Part shown: positions 41,597 to 51,608 of the stretch, piece by piece | Position numbering within the stretch: position 1 is the first letter of the stretch | Layout: every line of letters starts with the position of its first letter | Source: Mycobacterium conspicuum | Lineage (GTDB): Bacteria; Actinomycetota; Actinomycetes; Mycobacteriales; Mycobacteriaceae | Direction: 5' to 3' | Length of the DNA: 64,000 nt | NCBI RefSeq assembly: GCF_010730195.1 | Contig: NZ_AP022613.1 | Coordinates: 5,084,001-5,148,000 of the forward strand | Made by a program: the position numbers and the translations under genes | The notes under the pieces: model-generated | Databases searched by the model: none | Told to the model about the DNA's origin: nothing | What the model saw: the letters and a program-made list of their open reading frames with translations, nothing else

Positions 41597-42691
41597 CTAG
41601 AATCTCGGGTGCTGCCCGACGAGCTTGGCTCGCGGAGCGTCCTTGCCGCCCTTGCGGACGGTTCCCAACACCCACGGGTCCAGGTGTCGCGCCATCAGTA
41701 GGGCCTCGGCCCGGACTTGGTCTTCGGGCGCGACGATGGCGACCATCCCGACGCCCATGTTGAACGTCTTCTCCATCTCCTCGCGCGTCACGCGGCCGCG
41801 CTGTTCGATCATTTTGAACACCGGGGCGGGTGTCCAGGTGCCGCGGTCGATCTCGGCCGTCAATCCGTGCGGGATGACCCGTTGCAGATTGCCGGCCAAA
41901 CCGCCGCCGGTGATGTGGCAGAAGGTGCGGACCTGGGTCTCCGCGGCCAACGCGAGGCAGTCCTTGGCATAGATGCGGGTGGGTTCCAACAGTTCCTCGC
42001 CCAGCGTGCGTTCGAATTCCTCCACATAGCCGGCCAGGTTCATCCGGTCGATCTCCAGCAGGACCTTGCGCGCCAGCGAGTACCCGTTGGAATGCAGGCC
42101 GGACGAGCGCATCGCGATGATGACGTCGTCCGGTTTCACCCGGTCGGGGCCCAGCACGTCGTCGGCCTCCACCACACCGACGCCGGTGGCCGACAGGTCG
42201 TAGTGGTCGGGCTCCATCAGGCCGGGGTGCTCGGCCGTCTCACCGCCGAGCAGCGCGCAGCCCGCCCGCACGCAGCCCTCAGCGATGCCGCCGACGATCG
42301 CGCTCAGGCGCTCGGGCACGGTGCGGCCGACCGCGATGTAGTCCTGCAGGAACAGTGGCTCGGCGCCGCACACGACCAGATCGTCGACCACCATCGCCAC
42401 CAGGTCCAGGCCGACGGTGTCGTGCTTGTCCATCGCCTGAGCGACCGCCAACTTGGTGCCGACCCCATCGGTGGACGCGGCGAGCAACGGTTCGCGGTAG
42501 CCGCCGCGCAGCGCGAACAAGCCGGCGAATCCGCCCAATCCGCCCCGCACCTCCGGTCGGGTGGCCTTGGTCGCCAACGGCTTGAACAAGTCGACGGCGC
42601 GGTCGCCTGCGTCAATATCCACCCCGGCGGACGCATACGTGATGCCCAGCGCGCCCAGCTCGTTTCCGTGGGATTTTCCCGAGTCCGTCAT
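41597..42691 (-). CDS. purM: Phosphoribosylformylglycinamidine cyclo-ligase (AIR synthetase) PurM
   Basis: A 364-residue enzyme that closes the imidazole ring to form aminoimidazole ribotide, step 5 of purine synthesis. The conserved blocks STDGVGTKLAVA, LDLVAMVVDD, GCALLGGETAEHPG, SSGLHSNGYSLAR and HITGGGLAGNL are all present. It follows purF after 69 bases on the same strand. Confidence 0.96.
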   Translation of the reverse strand: MTDSGKSHGNELGALGITYASAGVDIDAGDRAVDLFKPLATKATRPEVRGGLGGFAGLFALRGGYREPLLAASTDGVGTKLAVAQAMDKHDTVGLDLVAMVVDDLVVCGAEPLFLQDYIAVGRTVPERLSAIVGGIAEGCVRAGCALLGGETAEHPGLMEPDHYDLSATGVGVVEADDVLGPDRVKPDDVIIAMRSSGLHSNGYSLARKVLLEIDRMNLAGYVEEFERTLGEELLEPTRIYAKDCLALAAETQVRTFCHITGGGLAGNLQRVIPHGLTAEIDRGTWTPAPVFKMIEQRGRVTREEMEKTFNMGVGMVAIVAPEDQVRAEALLMARHLDPWVLGTVRKGGKDAPRAKLVGQHPRF

Positions 42692-42760
42692 CGCGATAAA
42701 GGCTACCGGGCGGCGCTCACGGCCGGAATCAGTTGCCCAACCTGGTCAAAGGTAGCGGCG

Positions 42761-44317
42761 TCAGCGACCAACGGGGACTTCTGGGAAATCCTGGCCGGCC
42801 AGATCGCCCAGTTCGGACCCCCGGGCGGCAGTGGCGAGCATGTGCTCGACGACGTTCTTGCCCAGCACGGTCTCGCTGGGCAGCTCGATCGGGTACTTGC
42901 CGTCGAAGCATGCGGTACACAGCCGCGAAGCGGGTTGCTCGGAGGCGGCGACCAGGCCCCGCAGCGAGATGTAACCCAGCGTGTCGGCGCCGATGGCATG
43001 CCGCACCGCCTCGAGCATCTCCTCTTTGTCTTCGACCGCGTTGGCGATCAGCTCGGCCGGCGACGGAAAGTCGATGCCGTAGAAGCACGGCCACTTCACC
43101 GGCGGTGAGGCGATGCGCACGTGCACTTCCAGAGCGCCGGCCTCGCGCAGCATCCGCAGCAGCGCCCGCTGGGTGTTGCCCCGCACGATCGAGTCGTCGA
43201 CGACGATCAGCCGCTTGCCCCGGATCACCTCTTTGAGGGGGTTGAGTTTCAACCGGATACCGAGCTGGCGGATCGTCTGCGACGGCTGGATGAAGGTCCG
43301 CCCGACGTAGGCGTTCTTCATCAGTCCCTGCCCATACGGGATGCCGGACTCCTGCGCGTAACCCACGGCGGCGGGGGTGCCCGACTCCGGAACGCCGATC
43401 ACCAGGTCGGCCTCGACGGGGCATTCGCGGGCCAGTCGACGACCGATCTCCACCCGGGTGGCGTGCACAGAACGGCCGGCGAGCGTGCTGTCGGGCCGCG
43501 CCAGGTACACGTATTCGAAGACGCATCCCTTGGGCGTGGGGTTCGCGAACCGGGTGGAGCGCACACCGTCGGCGTCGATCGCCAGCAGTTCGCCGGGTTC
43601 GATGTCGCGGACGAAGGAGGCGCCGACGATGTCGAGCGCGGCCGTCTCCGACGCCACCACCCAGCCACGGTCCAGCCGCCCGAGCGACAGCGGCCGCACC
43701 CCGTGCGGGTCGCGGCACGCGTAGAGGGTGTTCTCGTCCATGAACGTCAGGCAGAACGCGCCGCGCACGGTCGGCAGCAGCTCCAGCGCCGCCTGCTCCA
43801 GCGTGGAATCGGCCGCGCCGTGGGCCAGTAGCGCGCCCAGGATGTCGGAGTCCGTGGTCGCCGGGGCCGGCGCGCGTGTGGCGATCAACCCTGCTTCGCG
43901 GGCGCGCGCGGCAAGGGCGGCGGTGTTGACCAGATTCCCGTTGTGCCCCAACGCAACTCCGGTGCCGGCCGCGGTGTTGCGGAACACCGGCTGGGCGTTT
44001 TCCCAGGTGGTATCGCCGGTGGTGGAGTAGCGGCAGTGGCCGATGGCGACGTGGCCCTCCATCGCCGCCAACGTCTGTTCGTCGAACACCTGGCTGACCA
44101 GTCCGAGGTCTTTGAACACCAACACCTGGGAGCCGTCGGCGACCGCGATCCCCGCGGCTTCCTGCCCGCGGTGCTGCAATGCGTAGAGGCCGTAGTAGGT
44201 GAGTTTGGCGACTTGTTCGCCCGGGGCCCAGACGCCGAATACGCCACACTCTTCGCGGGGTGAGTTCAGGTCCTGCTCGGGTGCTGCGTTTTCCTGTAAG
44301 GGTTCCTGGACGGTCAC
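42761..44317 (-). CDS. purF: Amidophosphoribosyltransferase PurF
   Basis: A 518-residue enzyme that commits PRPP to purine synthesis. A short propeptide (about 23 residues) precedes the catalytic Cys24 in REECGVFGVW, the N-terminal nucleophile of the glutaminase domain after processing. The PRPP loop VVDDSIVRGNTQ and the CTACFDGKYP cysteine pair suggest the iron-sulfur form typical of Bacillus-like enzymes. The C-terminal end is close in length to M. tuberculosis PurF. Confidence 0.96.
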   Translation of the reverse strand: MTVQEPLQENAAPEQDLNSPREECGVFGVWAPGEQVAKLTYYGLYALQHRGQEAAGIAVADGSQVLVFKDLGLVSQVFDEQTLAAMEGHVAIGHCRYSTTGDTTWENAQPVFRNTAAGTGVALGHNGNLVNTAALAARAREAGLIATRAPAPATTDSDILGALLAHGAADSTLEQAALELLPTVRGAFCLTFMDENTLYACRDPHGVRPLSLGRLDRGWVVASETAALDIVGASFVRDIEPGELLAIDADGVRSTRFANPTPKGCVFEYVYLARPDSTLAGRSVHATRVEIGRRLARECPVEADLVIGVPESGTPAAVGYAQESGIPYGQGLMKNAYVGRTFIQPSQTIRQLGIRLKLNPLKEVIRGKRLIVVDDSIVRGNTQRALLRMLREAGALEVHVRIASPPVKWPCFYGIDFPSPAELIANAVEDKEEMLEAVRHAIGADTLGYISLRGLVAASEQPASRLCTACFDGKYPIELPSETVLGKNVVEHMLATAARGSELGDLAGQDFPEVPVGR

Positions 44318-44455
44318 GGTTCGGCGGCTCCCCGGGGAACGGATGGTGACCTTCAGGAGTCTACGGGCACAACGTTGCCGCCGCCGAATCGACCGGGCGT
44401 GTCGAGGGGCGAAATATTTACTTCATCACCCTAAACCTGCAGTTCAGGGTTGCAT

Positions 44456-44839
44456 TCAGCGCACGGCGATCAGGGGCAGCCAGTGCTCAATCTCACTGGC
44501 CCGGGAGCCCGACAGCGCCACCGCCCCGGTGGCGTTGGCCTCCGCCAGGGACAACAGCCCGGCCGCCAGCAGCAGCCAGGTCCGTGGATCGGTCTCGACG
44601 ACGTTGGGGGGTGTTCCGCGCGTGTGCCGGGGCCCGGCAACGCATTGCACCGCGACGAACGGCGGTATCCGGACCTCGACGCTGGCGCCGGGGGCAAGGC
44701 CGGCAAGGGTGCGCGCGGTGAGGCGAACCGCCTTCGCGATCACGTCCCGGCCGGGCTCGGGATGTGATGGGTCGCGCAGCCAGTCGGCGACCGCCAGCAT
44801 GGCCTGCCGGGTTTGCGCCGCGCTGTCTCGGGCTGGCAT
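44456..44839 (-). CDS. Sterol-carrier-like conserved protein (Rv0807-like)
   Basis: A 127-residue protein with the pattern of the bacterial sterol-carrier (SCP-2-like) family: VEVRIPPFVAVQC, then WLLLAAGLLSLAEA and a C-terminal GSRASEIEHWLPL. Function is unknown. It sits seven bases after purL and before purF, the same order as Rv0807, so it is cotranscribed with purine genes. Confidence 0.88.
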   Translation of the reverse strand: MPARDSAAQTRQAMLAVADWLRDPSHPEPGRDVIAKAVRLTARTLAGLAPGASVEVRIPPFVAVQCVAGPRHTRGTPPNVVETDPRTWLLLAAGLLSLAEANATGAVALSGSRASEIEHWLPLIAVR

Positions 44840-44845
44840 ACCGAC

Positions 44846-47116
44846 CTATCCGAAGAGTCGCGGCAGCACTGCCTCGGACGTCGCGCGCAGTTCCGCCAGG
44901 GGCACGGTGAACAGGCCCTGCACCTCGATGGCGTCCGAACCCTCGTCGACGACGCCGATGCGGACCGCGGGCAATCCCCGCGCCTCGCACATCGAAGCGA
45001 ACCTGCTTTCCTCGGTGCGCGGGACCGCGACCAACACTCGGCCCGCCGATTCGGAAAACAGCATCACGAACGGATCCGTGTCCTCGGGAAGCACGATGCG
45101 GCAACCGGTTTCACCCGCCAGGGCCGATTCCACCACCGCCTGCGCGAGGCCGCCCTCGGACAGATCGTGGGCCGCGGATACCAGTCCGTCCCGCGAAGCC
45201 GCGCTCAGCACGTCGGCCAGTAGCTTCTCGCGCTCCAGATCCACGACGGGCGGGCGCCCGCCCAGATGGTCCGCCGTCACCTGCGCCCATACCGAGCCGT
45301 CGAACTCGTCGTGGGTGTCGCCCAACAGCATCAGGGTCTCACCGGGTTCGGTGCCCAAACCGGTGGGGATACGCCGGGCGACGTCGTCGATGACGCCGAG
45401 CACCCCGACTACCGGCGTGGGCAGGATCGCCGTCGAGCCGGTTTGGTTGTAGAAACTGACGTTGCCACCGGTGACCGGAATCCCCAGCGCCACACAGCCA
45501 TCCGCGAGGCCATGCACCGCCTGCTCGAACTGCCACATCACCCCGGGATCCTCGGGCGAGCCGAAGTTGAGGCAGTTGGTCACCGCGACCGGTGTGGCAC
45601 CGGTGACGGCCACGTTGCGGTACGCCTCGGCCAGCGCGAGTTGAGCACCGGCATAGGGGTCGAGCAGGGTGTAGCGTCCCGACGCGTCGGTGGACAGCGC
45701 GATACCGCGGCCGGTGGACTCGTCGATGCGCAGCACGCCGCCGTCGGCGTGCTCGGCGAGCACGGTGTTGCCACGCACGTAGCGGTCGTACTGTTCGGTG
45801 ATGAAGGCGCGGCTGCACAGATGCGGACTGCCAAGCAGCGCAAGCAAAGTCGCGCGCAACTCGTCGCCGGTGCTCGGCCGTGGTAGCCGAGACGAACTGT
45901 CGGCGTTGAGGGCGTCCTGCGTTTCGGGTCGGGCGACCGGGCGCCGGTAGATCGGGCCTTCGTGGGCCACCGTGCGGGGTGGCACGTCGACGACCGTCTC
46001 GCCGTGCCAGGTGATGCGCAGCCGGTCGCCGTCGGTGACCTCACCGATCACGGTGGCCAACACCTCCCATTTGCGGCAGACCGCCAGGAAGGCGTCCACG
46101 TTTTCCGGCGCGACCACCGCGCACATCCGCTCCTGGGATTCGCTGCACAGCACCTCGGCGGGCGTCATCTCCTTGGCACGCAGCGGCACGGTGTCCAGTT
46201 GGATCGCCATGCCGCCGTCGCCGGCCGACGCCAATTCCGAAGTGGCGCAGGCTAATCCGGCTCCACCCAAGTCTTGGATGCCGATTACCAGGCCGCCCGC
46301 GTAGAGCTCCAGGCAGCACTCGATGAGCACCTTCTCCATGAACGGATCGCCCACCTGGACCGAGGGCAGCTTCTTGCGGGAGTTCTCGGCGTCAAACGTG
46401 TCCGACGCCAGCACCGAGACCCCGCCGATGCCGTCCAGGCCGGTCCGCGCGCCGAACAAAATGATCTTGTTGCCGGTGCCCGAGGCGAACGCCAAATGCA
46501 GGTCCTCCTCGCGCAATACGCCGACACACAGCGCGTTGATCAACGGGTTGCCGGCATAGCACGCGTCGAACACGGTCTCGCCGCCGATGTTGGGCAGGCC
46601 CAGCGAGTTGCCGTAGCCGCCGATGCCGCGGACCACGCCGTCGACGACGCGACGGGTATCGGGGGCGTCGGCCGCGCCGAAACGCAGCTGATCCATCACC
46701 GCGACCGGCCGCGCGCCCATGGCCATGATGTCGCGGACAATGCCGCCCACACCGGTGGCCGCGCCCTGGTACGGCTCGACGTAGGACGGGTGGTTGTGCG
46801 ATTCCACCTTGAACGTGACGGCCCAGCCGTCGCCGATGCCGACCACGCCCGCGTTCTCCCCGATGCCGGCCAGCATGCCGGCCCGCATCGCCTCGGTGGT
46901 GGTCTCACCGAAGTAGCGCAGGTGCACCTTGGAGGATTTGTAGGAGCAGTGCTCGCTCCACATCACCGAGTACATCGCCAGCTCGGTGTCGGTGGGCCGG
47001 CGTCCCAGGATGTCGCGAATCCGCTGGTACTCGTCGTCTTTGAGGCCCAGCTCGTGGAACGGCTGCGGCTGGTCGGGGCTGGCGGCGGCGTGCTCGACCG
47101 TGTCAATCACGGACAC
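44846..47116 (-). CDS. purL: Phosphoribosylformylglycinamidine synthase II PurL
   Basis: A 756-residue small-type PurL, which with PurQ and PurS makes formylglycinamidine ribotide. Signatures include VESHNHPSYVEPYQGAATGVG with the catalytic His, GGETVFDACYAGNPL, DLGGAGLACATSELA and NCLNFGSPEDP. Length matches the M. tuberculosis enzyme. It leads a minus-strand run of purL, the SCP-like gene, purF and purM. PurQ and PurS genes are not in the window. Confidence 0.96.
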   Translation of the reverse strand: MSVIDTVEHAAASPDQPQPFHELGLKDDEYQRIRDILGRRPTDTELAMYSVMWSEHCSYKSSKVHLRYFGETTTEAMRAGMLAGIGENAGVVGIGDGWAVTFKVESHNHPSYVEPYQGAATGVGGIVRDIMAMGARPVAVMDQLRFGAADAPDTRRVVDGVVRGIGGYGNSLGLPNIGGETVFDACYAGNPLINALCVGVLREEDLHLAFASGTGNKIILFGARTGLDGIGGVSVLASDTFDAENSRKKLPSVQVGDPFMEKVLIECCLELYAGGLVIGIQDLGGAGLACATSELASAGDGGMAIQLDTVPLRAKEMTPAEVLCSESQERMCAVVAPENVDAFLAVCRKWEVLATVIGEVTDGDRLRITWHGETVVDVPPRTVAHEGPIYRRPVARPETQDALNADSSSRLPRPSTGDELRATLLALLGSPHLCSRAFITEQYDRYVRGNTVLAEHADGGVLRIDESTGRGIALSTDASGRYTLLDPYAGAQLALAEAYRNVAVTGATPVAVTNCLNFGSPEDPGVMWQFEQAVHGLADGCVALGIPVTGGNVSFYNQTGSTAILPTPVVGVLGVIDDVARRIPTGLGTEPGETLMLLGDTHDEFDGSVWAQVTADHLGGRPPVVDLEREKLLADVLSAASRDGLVSAAHDLSEGGLAQAVVESALAGETGCRIVLPEDTDPFVMLFSESAGRVLVAVPRTEESRFASMCEARGLPAVRIGVVDEGSDAIEVQGLFTVPLAELRATSEAVLPRLFG

Positions 47117-47143
47117 AGTCTAGGGAGTCCGGTCGGCAATAGC

Positions 47144-49396
47144 TCACTGGCGATCCGGGCCGACCTGACATGGCACTCCGTTGACGACATGGGTGTTGCT
47201 GGGCACGTCAATGAGATCGGTGGGGTTGAGCAGGTTGGAGTTGACCCCGGGATGGCGATTGGCCGTTCCGAGTTGGGTGCCGGAAAGGCCGTGCCCCCAG
47301 CCGTGCGGCAGGGACACCACCCCGGGCATCACCTCGTCGGTGACCTCGGCCGTGACGGTGACGGCGCCTTCCGACGTGCTGACCCGCGCAGCGCCGCCGG
47401 TGATCACGCCGACCCGGGCGGCATCGATCGGGTGGATGAGCAATGTGCACCGGTCCCGGCCGCGCATCAGCGTCGGCACGTTGTGCAGCCAAGAATTGTT
47501 GGACCGCAAGTGCCGGCGGCTGGTCAGCACCAACTCGGGGTTGGGGGCATCCAGCCGGGCACGCAGCCGGGGGATGTCGTCGGTGATATGGGCATGGATC
47601 AGTTCGACCTGGCCCGACGGTGTGGTGACCGCTTCGCCTAGCCGGCCACCTTCCAGCTCGGCTAACCGCAAGCCGTCGGGATGGCGACGAACCTCGGCCA
47701 GCGTCAATCCGCCCCGGCGCGCGCCGAACCGGTCACCCCATGGACCGACCCGGATCCCTAGGTCCGCCAACCGTTCTGGGCCTCGCCCGTCCAGCGCACC
47801 CATCACGATGTCGGCGTCAATCCCGGTCAGCGGGTTGTCGGGGAGTGCGGACATGGTGGCGATCATTCCCGCGACATAAAGGTCGTCGAGTGCGGCCACG
47901 TCAACCTCGGGCACCGGGGTGCCGAATAGCGCGCCCCCCAGCCGCAGCAGCAGTTCCCACTCCTGCGGTCGGCCGGCCTCGGGTTCGAAGACTGGGTCCG
48001 ACCACTTCACGCACGACGCCACCGAGTACATCCAGTACAGGTCGTCGATGTGCGACCTTTCCAGCGGCGACAGGCCGGGCAGGATCACGTGCGCATGTCG
48101 GGTGGTCTCGTTGAGATAGCTGTCGATGGCGATCATTGCGTCGAGTTTCGGCAGGGCGGCACTCAGGCGAGCGGCGCCCGGTGCCGAGACCGCGGGGTTG
48201 CCCGCCACGGTGATCAATGCCCGTATTCGGCCGTCGCCGGGCGTATCGATTTCCTCGGCCAGGCAACCGACGGGGAATTGGCCCAACACTTCGGGGGCGT
48301 GACGCACCCTGCTGTGGAAACGCCCGAAGCGCCAACCGTCGCCGTCCTGATCGGGTGGTTTGGAAAGCATCGGGGTCCACACGGCCGGCTTGGGGAAGAG
48401 CGCGCCGCCCACCCGATCGAGCGCGCCCAGGGCGATGTTGATGACGAACACCAGCCAGGTGGCCAGCGTCCCGAATTCCTGTGTGCACGCACCGATTCGG
48501 CTGTAGAGCACCGGATTTTCGGCGTGGGCGAGCTGTTCGGCCAGGCGGCGAATCGTGGTCGGCGCGATCCCGGTGGCGGGGCCGACGCGTTCCGGGGTGA
48601 ACGGGTCGGCCAGCGCCAAGGCTTCGTCGAGACCGACGACACGGCCCCGCAGGTGCTCGGGTCGCCGCACCCAGCCGTGTTCGTCGAGCGTGCGCAGGAT
48701 CGCGAAGAGCAGCAATGCGTCGGTGCCGGGTTGGATCGGCACCCATTCGCTCGCGCGTGCGGCGGTCTGGGTGCGGCGGGGATCGATGACGACCACCCGT
48801 CCACGCTTGGCGATCGACGCCAACAGGCCCATGATGTCGGGCGCCGAGAGCATCGAGCCCTGCGAGACTGCGGGATTGGCGCCCAGCATCATCAGATGGT
48901 CGGTGCGCAGAAGGTCGGGGATGGGTGCGCTCCACATCGCGCCGAACAGCAGCGATCCCACCACGTTCAGGGGCCACTGGTCGACGGTGCCCGGAGAGTA
49001 GTAGGCCTGCATCCCGGCCGCCTGCGCGAACCCGATCAGCGCGCCGATGTGGGTGCCCAGGCCGTGGTTGTGCGCCACCGGATTGCCGACATACACCGTC
49101 AAGGCGCGGGCGCCGTCGCTGGCCAGCACCGGCCGCAGCACGCGTTCGGCCTCGGCCAGCGCGTCGTCCCACGACACCGCGACATGGCTGCCGTCGGGCC
49201 GGCGAACCAACGGCCGGCGCAACCGATCCGGGTCGTCGTGCAGGTGACCCAGCGAGACGCCCTTCGGGCACACGTGCCCCCGCGACCAGACATCCTCGCC
49301 GTTGCCCCGGATCGACTCGACGCGGCCATCGACGACCTGCAATCGCAGGCCGCACATCGCTTCACACAACGGACAGGTCACCTTGAGTTCGGGCAT
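47144..49396 (-). CDS. Molybdopterin-dependent oxidoreductase
   Basis: A 750-residue enzyme of the DMSO-reductase superfamily (formate dehydrogenase/nitrate reductase/BisC type). An N-terminal [4Fe-4S] site is formed by Cys8, Cys11, Cys15 and Cys43, and the molybdopterin guanine dinucleotide domains follow (GANPAVSQGSM, VVVIDPRRTQTA, AHVILPGLSPLE; C-terminal VSLPHGWGHG). At the position that usually supplies the molybdenum ligand, the sequence reads YYSPGTVDQWPLN, so there is no obvious Cys, Ser or Sec. No partner subunit or chaperone gene is adjacent and there is no Tat signal, so it is a cytoplasmic single-subunit type. It is the last gene of an operon with two unrelated proteins. The substrate is unknown. 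Confidence 0.88.
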   Translation of the reverse strand: MPELKVTCPLCEAMCGLRLQVVDGRVESIRGNGEDVWSRGHVCPKGVSLGHLHDDPDRLRRPLVRRPDGSHVAVSWDDALAEAERVLRPVLASDGARALTVYVGNPVAHNHGLGTHIGALIGFAQAAGMQAYYSPGTVDQWPLNVVGSLLFGAMWSAPIPDLLRTDHLMMLGANPAVSQGSMLSAPDIMGLLASIAKRGRVVVIDPRRTQTAARASEWVPIQPGTDALLLFAILRTLDEHGWVRRPEHLRGRVVGLDEALALADPFTPERVGPATGIAPTTIRRLAEQLAHAENPVLYSRIGACTQEFGTLATWLVFVINIALGALDRVGGALFPKPAVWTPMLSKPPDQDGDGWRFGRFHSRVRHAPEVLGQFPVGCLAEEIDTPGDGRIRALITVAGNPAVSAPGAARLSAALPKLDAMIAIDSYLNETTRHAHVILPGLSPLERSHIDDLYWMYSVASCVKWSDPVFEPEAGRPQEWELLLRLGGALFGTPVPEVDVAALDDLYVAGMIATMSALPDNPLTGIDADIVMGALDGRGPERLADLGIRVGPWGDRFGARRGGLTLAEVRRHPDGLRLAELEGGRLGEAVTTPSGQVELIHAHITDDIPRLRARLDAPNPELVLTSRRHLRSNNSWLHNVPTLMRGRDRCTLLIHPIDAARVGVITGGAARVSTSEGAVTVTAEVTDEVMPGVVSLPHGWGHGLSGTQLGTANRHPGVNSNLLNPTDLIDVPSNTHVVNGVPCQVGPDRQ

Positions 49397-49398
49397 GT

Positions 49399-50517
49399 CT
49401 AGACGTGCCCGTCGAGAAAGCCGGTTAGCCCACTCGGCTGGTGCGGCCCGAGTGCGATCTGTTCGACGACACCCACCCCGTGCCGGTCGCCCATTTTCGC
49501 GGTGACGACGTTCTGGATGTGGATCGATCCGAAATCGAGGGGGTCGAAGTCGTCGAGTCGTATTGATTCACGGCCGGTTTCGAGCTGCCCGTGGTTGCTG
49601 CCGTGGAGCCAATGCGGATGCCAGTAGCCGATGCCGCGCATGCGGAAGGTGAACTTCTTGTCGACCTCGATGTGGGTCTCGCCCTCGATCGGGTCGTGGA
49701 ACCACAGCCTGGCCCGGCGCATCTCGCGCCGTCCGGGCTCCCACTCGATCTCGTAACCGATGTCGTGGCACTCGCGCACCCCGGCCGTGCTGCACGCGGA
49801 TGCCCCGTCGGGAATGGGATCGAGAACAAGCGCGGTCTCCAGCCACCGCCGGCCGTCTTCGTGTTCATGAAAAGCCAAGTGGGTGAAGCGGTCCCCGAAA
49901 TGCAGCGGCGCCCACAGCCAGAAGACTTGAAAATCCATGGGCTGGCGAAGCACCGGGAGCTGTTCGCCGACGGGCCGGATTCCCCACGAGCGGTCGCGGG
50001 TGCCGCACACGTCGACGGGGTCGATGCGCAGCTCGTCGTCGTCGACGACGACGGTGCCTTCCCAGGTTCCCCACTGGGTGAGCCGGGTGTGATCGGTCAG
50101 CAGGATCCCTTCCGGGCTGCGGCGTTGTTGTCGGGGTTCTTCGATGGCGACGGTGGTGGCCCGAAAGGTGAGATCGCAAGCGATTCCGTGATCGTTGGGT
50201 TCGACGACGTAGCGGATGGTCCGCATGGGTTCGGTTACTTCGACGCGGACCGGCCCAATCGCCGTCGACCGGTCGAGGGGCATGGCTCCGGAGGCGAAGA
50301 TGGAATGCTCGACCCCGTCGTTGACCAGACTGAAGGCAGCGTCGATGACGCCGCGGACCGGATAATGGCCCATCGCGGCACCGAAGTAGAAGGCGCCGTC
50401 GCGTTGGTGGCCGTTGAACCAATAGCGGTCGTAGTGGTTGGGGTCGCTGCTGGCCGGTGTGGCGACCGGATCGGCAGAGGCATGGATGGGGAAGTCGTCA
50501 AACGGGCTGAGCATCAA
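49399..50517 (-). CDS. Conserved hypothetical, AttH/tocopherol-cyclase-like beta-barrel
   Basis: A 372-residue soluble protein, rich in beta strands and Trp/His (DRSWGIRPVGEQ, FQVFWLWAPLHFGD, FRMRGIGYWHPHW). The pattern recalls the AttH/CrtC lipocalin-like superfamily, a two-barrel fold that binds hydrophobic ligands, but I cannot name the family with certainty. It overlaps the kinase-like gene by four bases and lies two bases ahead of the oxidoreductase gene. This tight operon suggests that the three proteins act on one lipophilic substrate. Confidence 0.7.
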   Translation of the reverse strand: MMLSPFDDFPIHASADPVATPASSDPNHYDRYWFNGHQRDGAFYFGAAMGHYPVRGVIDAAFSLVNDGVEHSIFASGAMPLDRSTAIGPVRVEVTEPMRTIRYVVEPNDHGIACDLTFRATTVAIEEPRQQRRSPEGILLTDHTRLTQWGTWEGTVVVDDDELRIDPVDVCGTRDRSWGIRPVGEQLPVLRQPMDFQVFWLWAPLHFGDRFTHLAFHEHEDGRRWLETALVLDPIPDGASACSTAGVRECHDIGYEIEWEPGRREMRRARLWFHDPIEGETHIEVDKKFTFRMRGIGYWHPHWLHGSNHGQLETGRESIRLDDFDPLDFGSIHIQNVVTAKMGDRHGVGVVEQIALGPHQPSGLTGFLDGHV

Positions 50518-51593
50518 CGCTCCTTCACATCGTCCAGCAGCGCCAAGGCGTCAAGATCGTCGATCGCCGACGCCGACCGCTCCGCCATCACCGTGAACAT
50601 TCGGTCGCCGCGCTCCGTCCGTTGCCCGACGAACGCGCCGAGGACGGTGATGAACGGGCCCTGAAACAGGGCGTAGCGATAGTCGTCCCAACACCGCTCG
50701 GCGGCGTAGCCCGTCACACCCAACTCGACAAGCCGGCGATGGTAGGCGGCGACGATCGCGCGTTCGCCCCTGCGACGGTCGTCGGGCGAAAGGCCAGTGG
50801 CGAGCAGAAAGGCGACATCACGCAACGGCAGACCGACGGTGACCACCTGCCAATCCACCGCAATCACCGCATCGCTCGCCCCGGCGGGCGCGAACAACAG
50901 ATTGTCGAGCCGGTAGTCGCTGTGCAGCAGCGAATATGGTTCGGGCCGCCCCGTCGCCCATGCCGCAAATCGATCGGCGAAGCACCGCAAGACCGACGCC
51001 GTGTTCGCGTCAACCGGGTACCGCTGCAGGAACTGGTCGGTGGCATTGCCGAGAAGTTCCCGGGTGAACTCCGGCATCGCCGTGAGGTCCGGGATGAGCC
51101 ATTCGAGGCCGCGGATCGACGGGTCGTTCCACGTCGCCGCATGCAGACCGGCGACGTTCACTGCCGCGGCGATCGCCTCGTCGACGGTGCAGCCCGCGAT
51201 CTGGTCACCGGGTTCGGCCGGGGCAAGGTCCTCCAGCAGCAGCGTGAACCCGTTCGTCGCGGCGTCGGCGGCCGTGAAGAAGCAGCGCGGAATCCGGGCG
51301 CTGATCCGATCGGCGAACTCGCGGTAAAAGCTTGTCTCACACCGATAGCCCAATGTTCCAGCGGCGCGGCTGTCCGGCTCTGTCGCCGGCAGTTTCACGA
51401 TCAGCCGGGCCGGCCCCTCGCCGTCGGCGTAGTCGATGCACAGCCGGAAGCACGAGCCCATCTGGCCGGTCCCGACCCGTTCGGCTGTCACGCTCCCAAC
51501 TGTCGCGCCGACGCCGGCCTCGCCGAGCGCGGCCGTCAACCACTCGGCATCGATCTGCTCGACGGTCTCGATGACCGTCGGCTCCTTCGGCAA
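50514..51593 (-). CDS. APH/EcKinase-like phosphotransferase (operon leader)
   Basis: A 359-residue protein with the aminoglycoside-phosphotransferase/choline-kinase fold. The nucleotide lysine region is RLIVKLPA, the catalytic loop LLHSDYRLDNLLF has the Asp and Asn, and IAVDWQ is the metal-binding loop. Mycobacteria have many such proteins in lipid or steroid degradation loci, possibly phosphorylating alcohol substrates or CoA-like acyl groups. I chose the TTG at 51593 because AAGGAGGG sits just before it; a GTG at 51626 is possible. It is divergent from tetR. Confidence 0.8.
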   Translation of the reverse strand: MPKEPTVIETVEQIDAEWLTAALGEAGVGATVGSVTAERVGTGQMGSCFRLCIDYADGEGPARLIVKLPATEPDSRAAGTLGYRCETSFYREFADRISARIPRCFFTAADAATNGFTLLLEDLAPAEPGDQIAGCTVDEAIAAAVNVAGLHAATWNDPSIRGLEWLIPDLTAMPEFTRELLGNATDQFLQRYPVDANTASVLRCFADRFAAWATGRPEPYSLLHSDYRLDNLLFAPAGASDAVIAVDWQVVTVGLPLRDVAFLLATGLSPDDRRRGERAIVAAYHRRLVELGVTGYAAERCWDDYRYALFQGPFITVLGAFVGQRTERGDRMFTVMAERSASAIDDLDALALLDDVKER

Positions 51594-51608
51594 GGCGCCC
51601 TCCTTGAA

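Noticed and set aside
47144..49396. Possible selenocysteine (in-frame TGA) formate dehydrogenase
   Set aside because: The frame is open throughout, and the expected ligand region has no TGA, so there is no sign of Sec.
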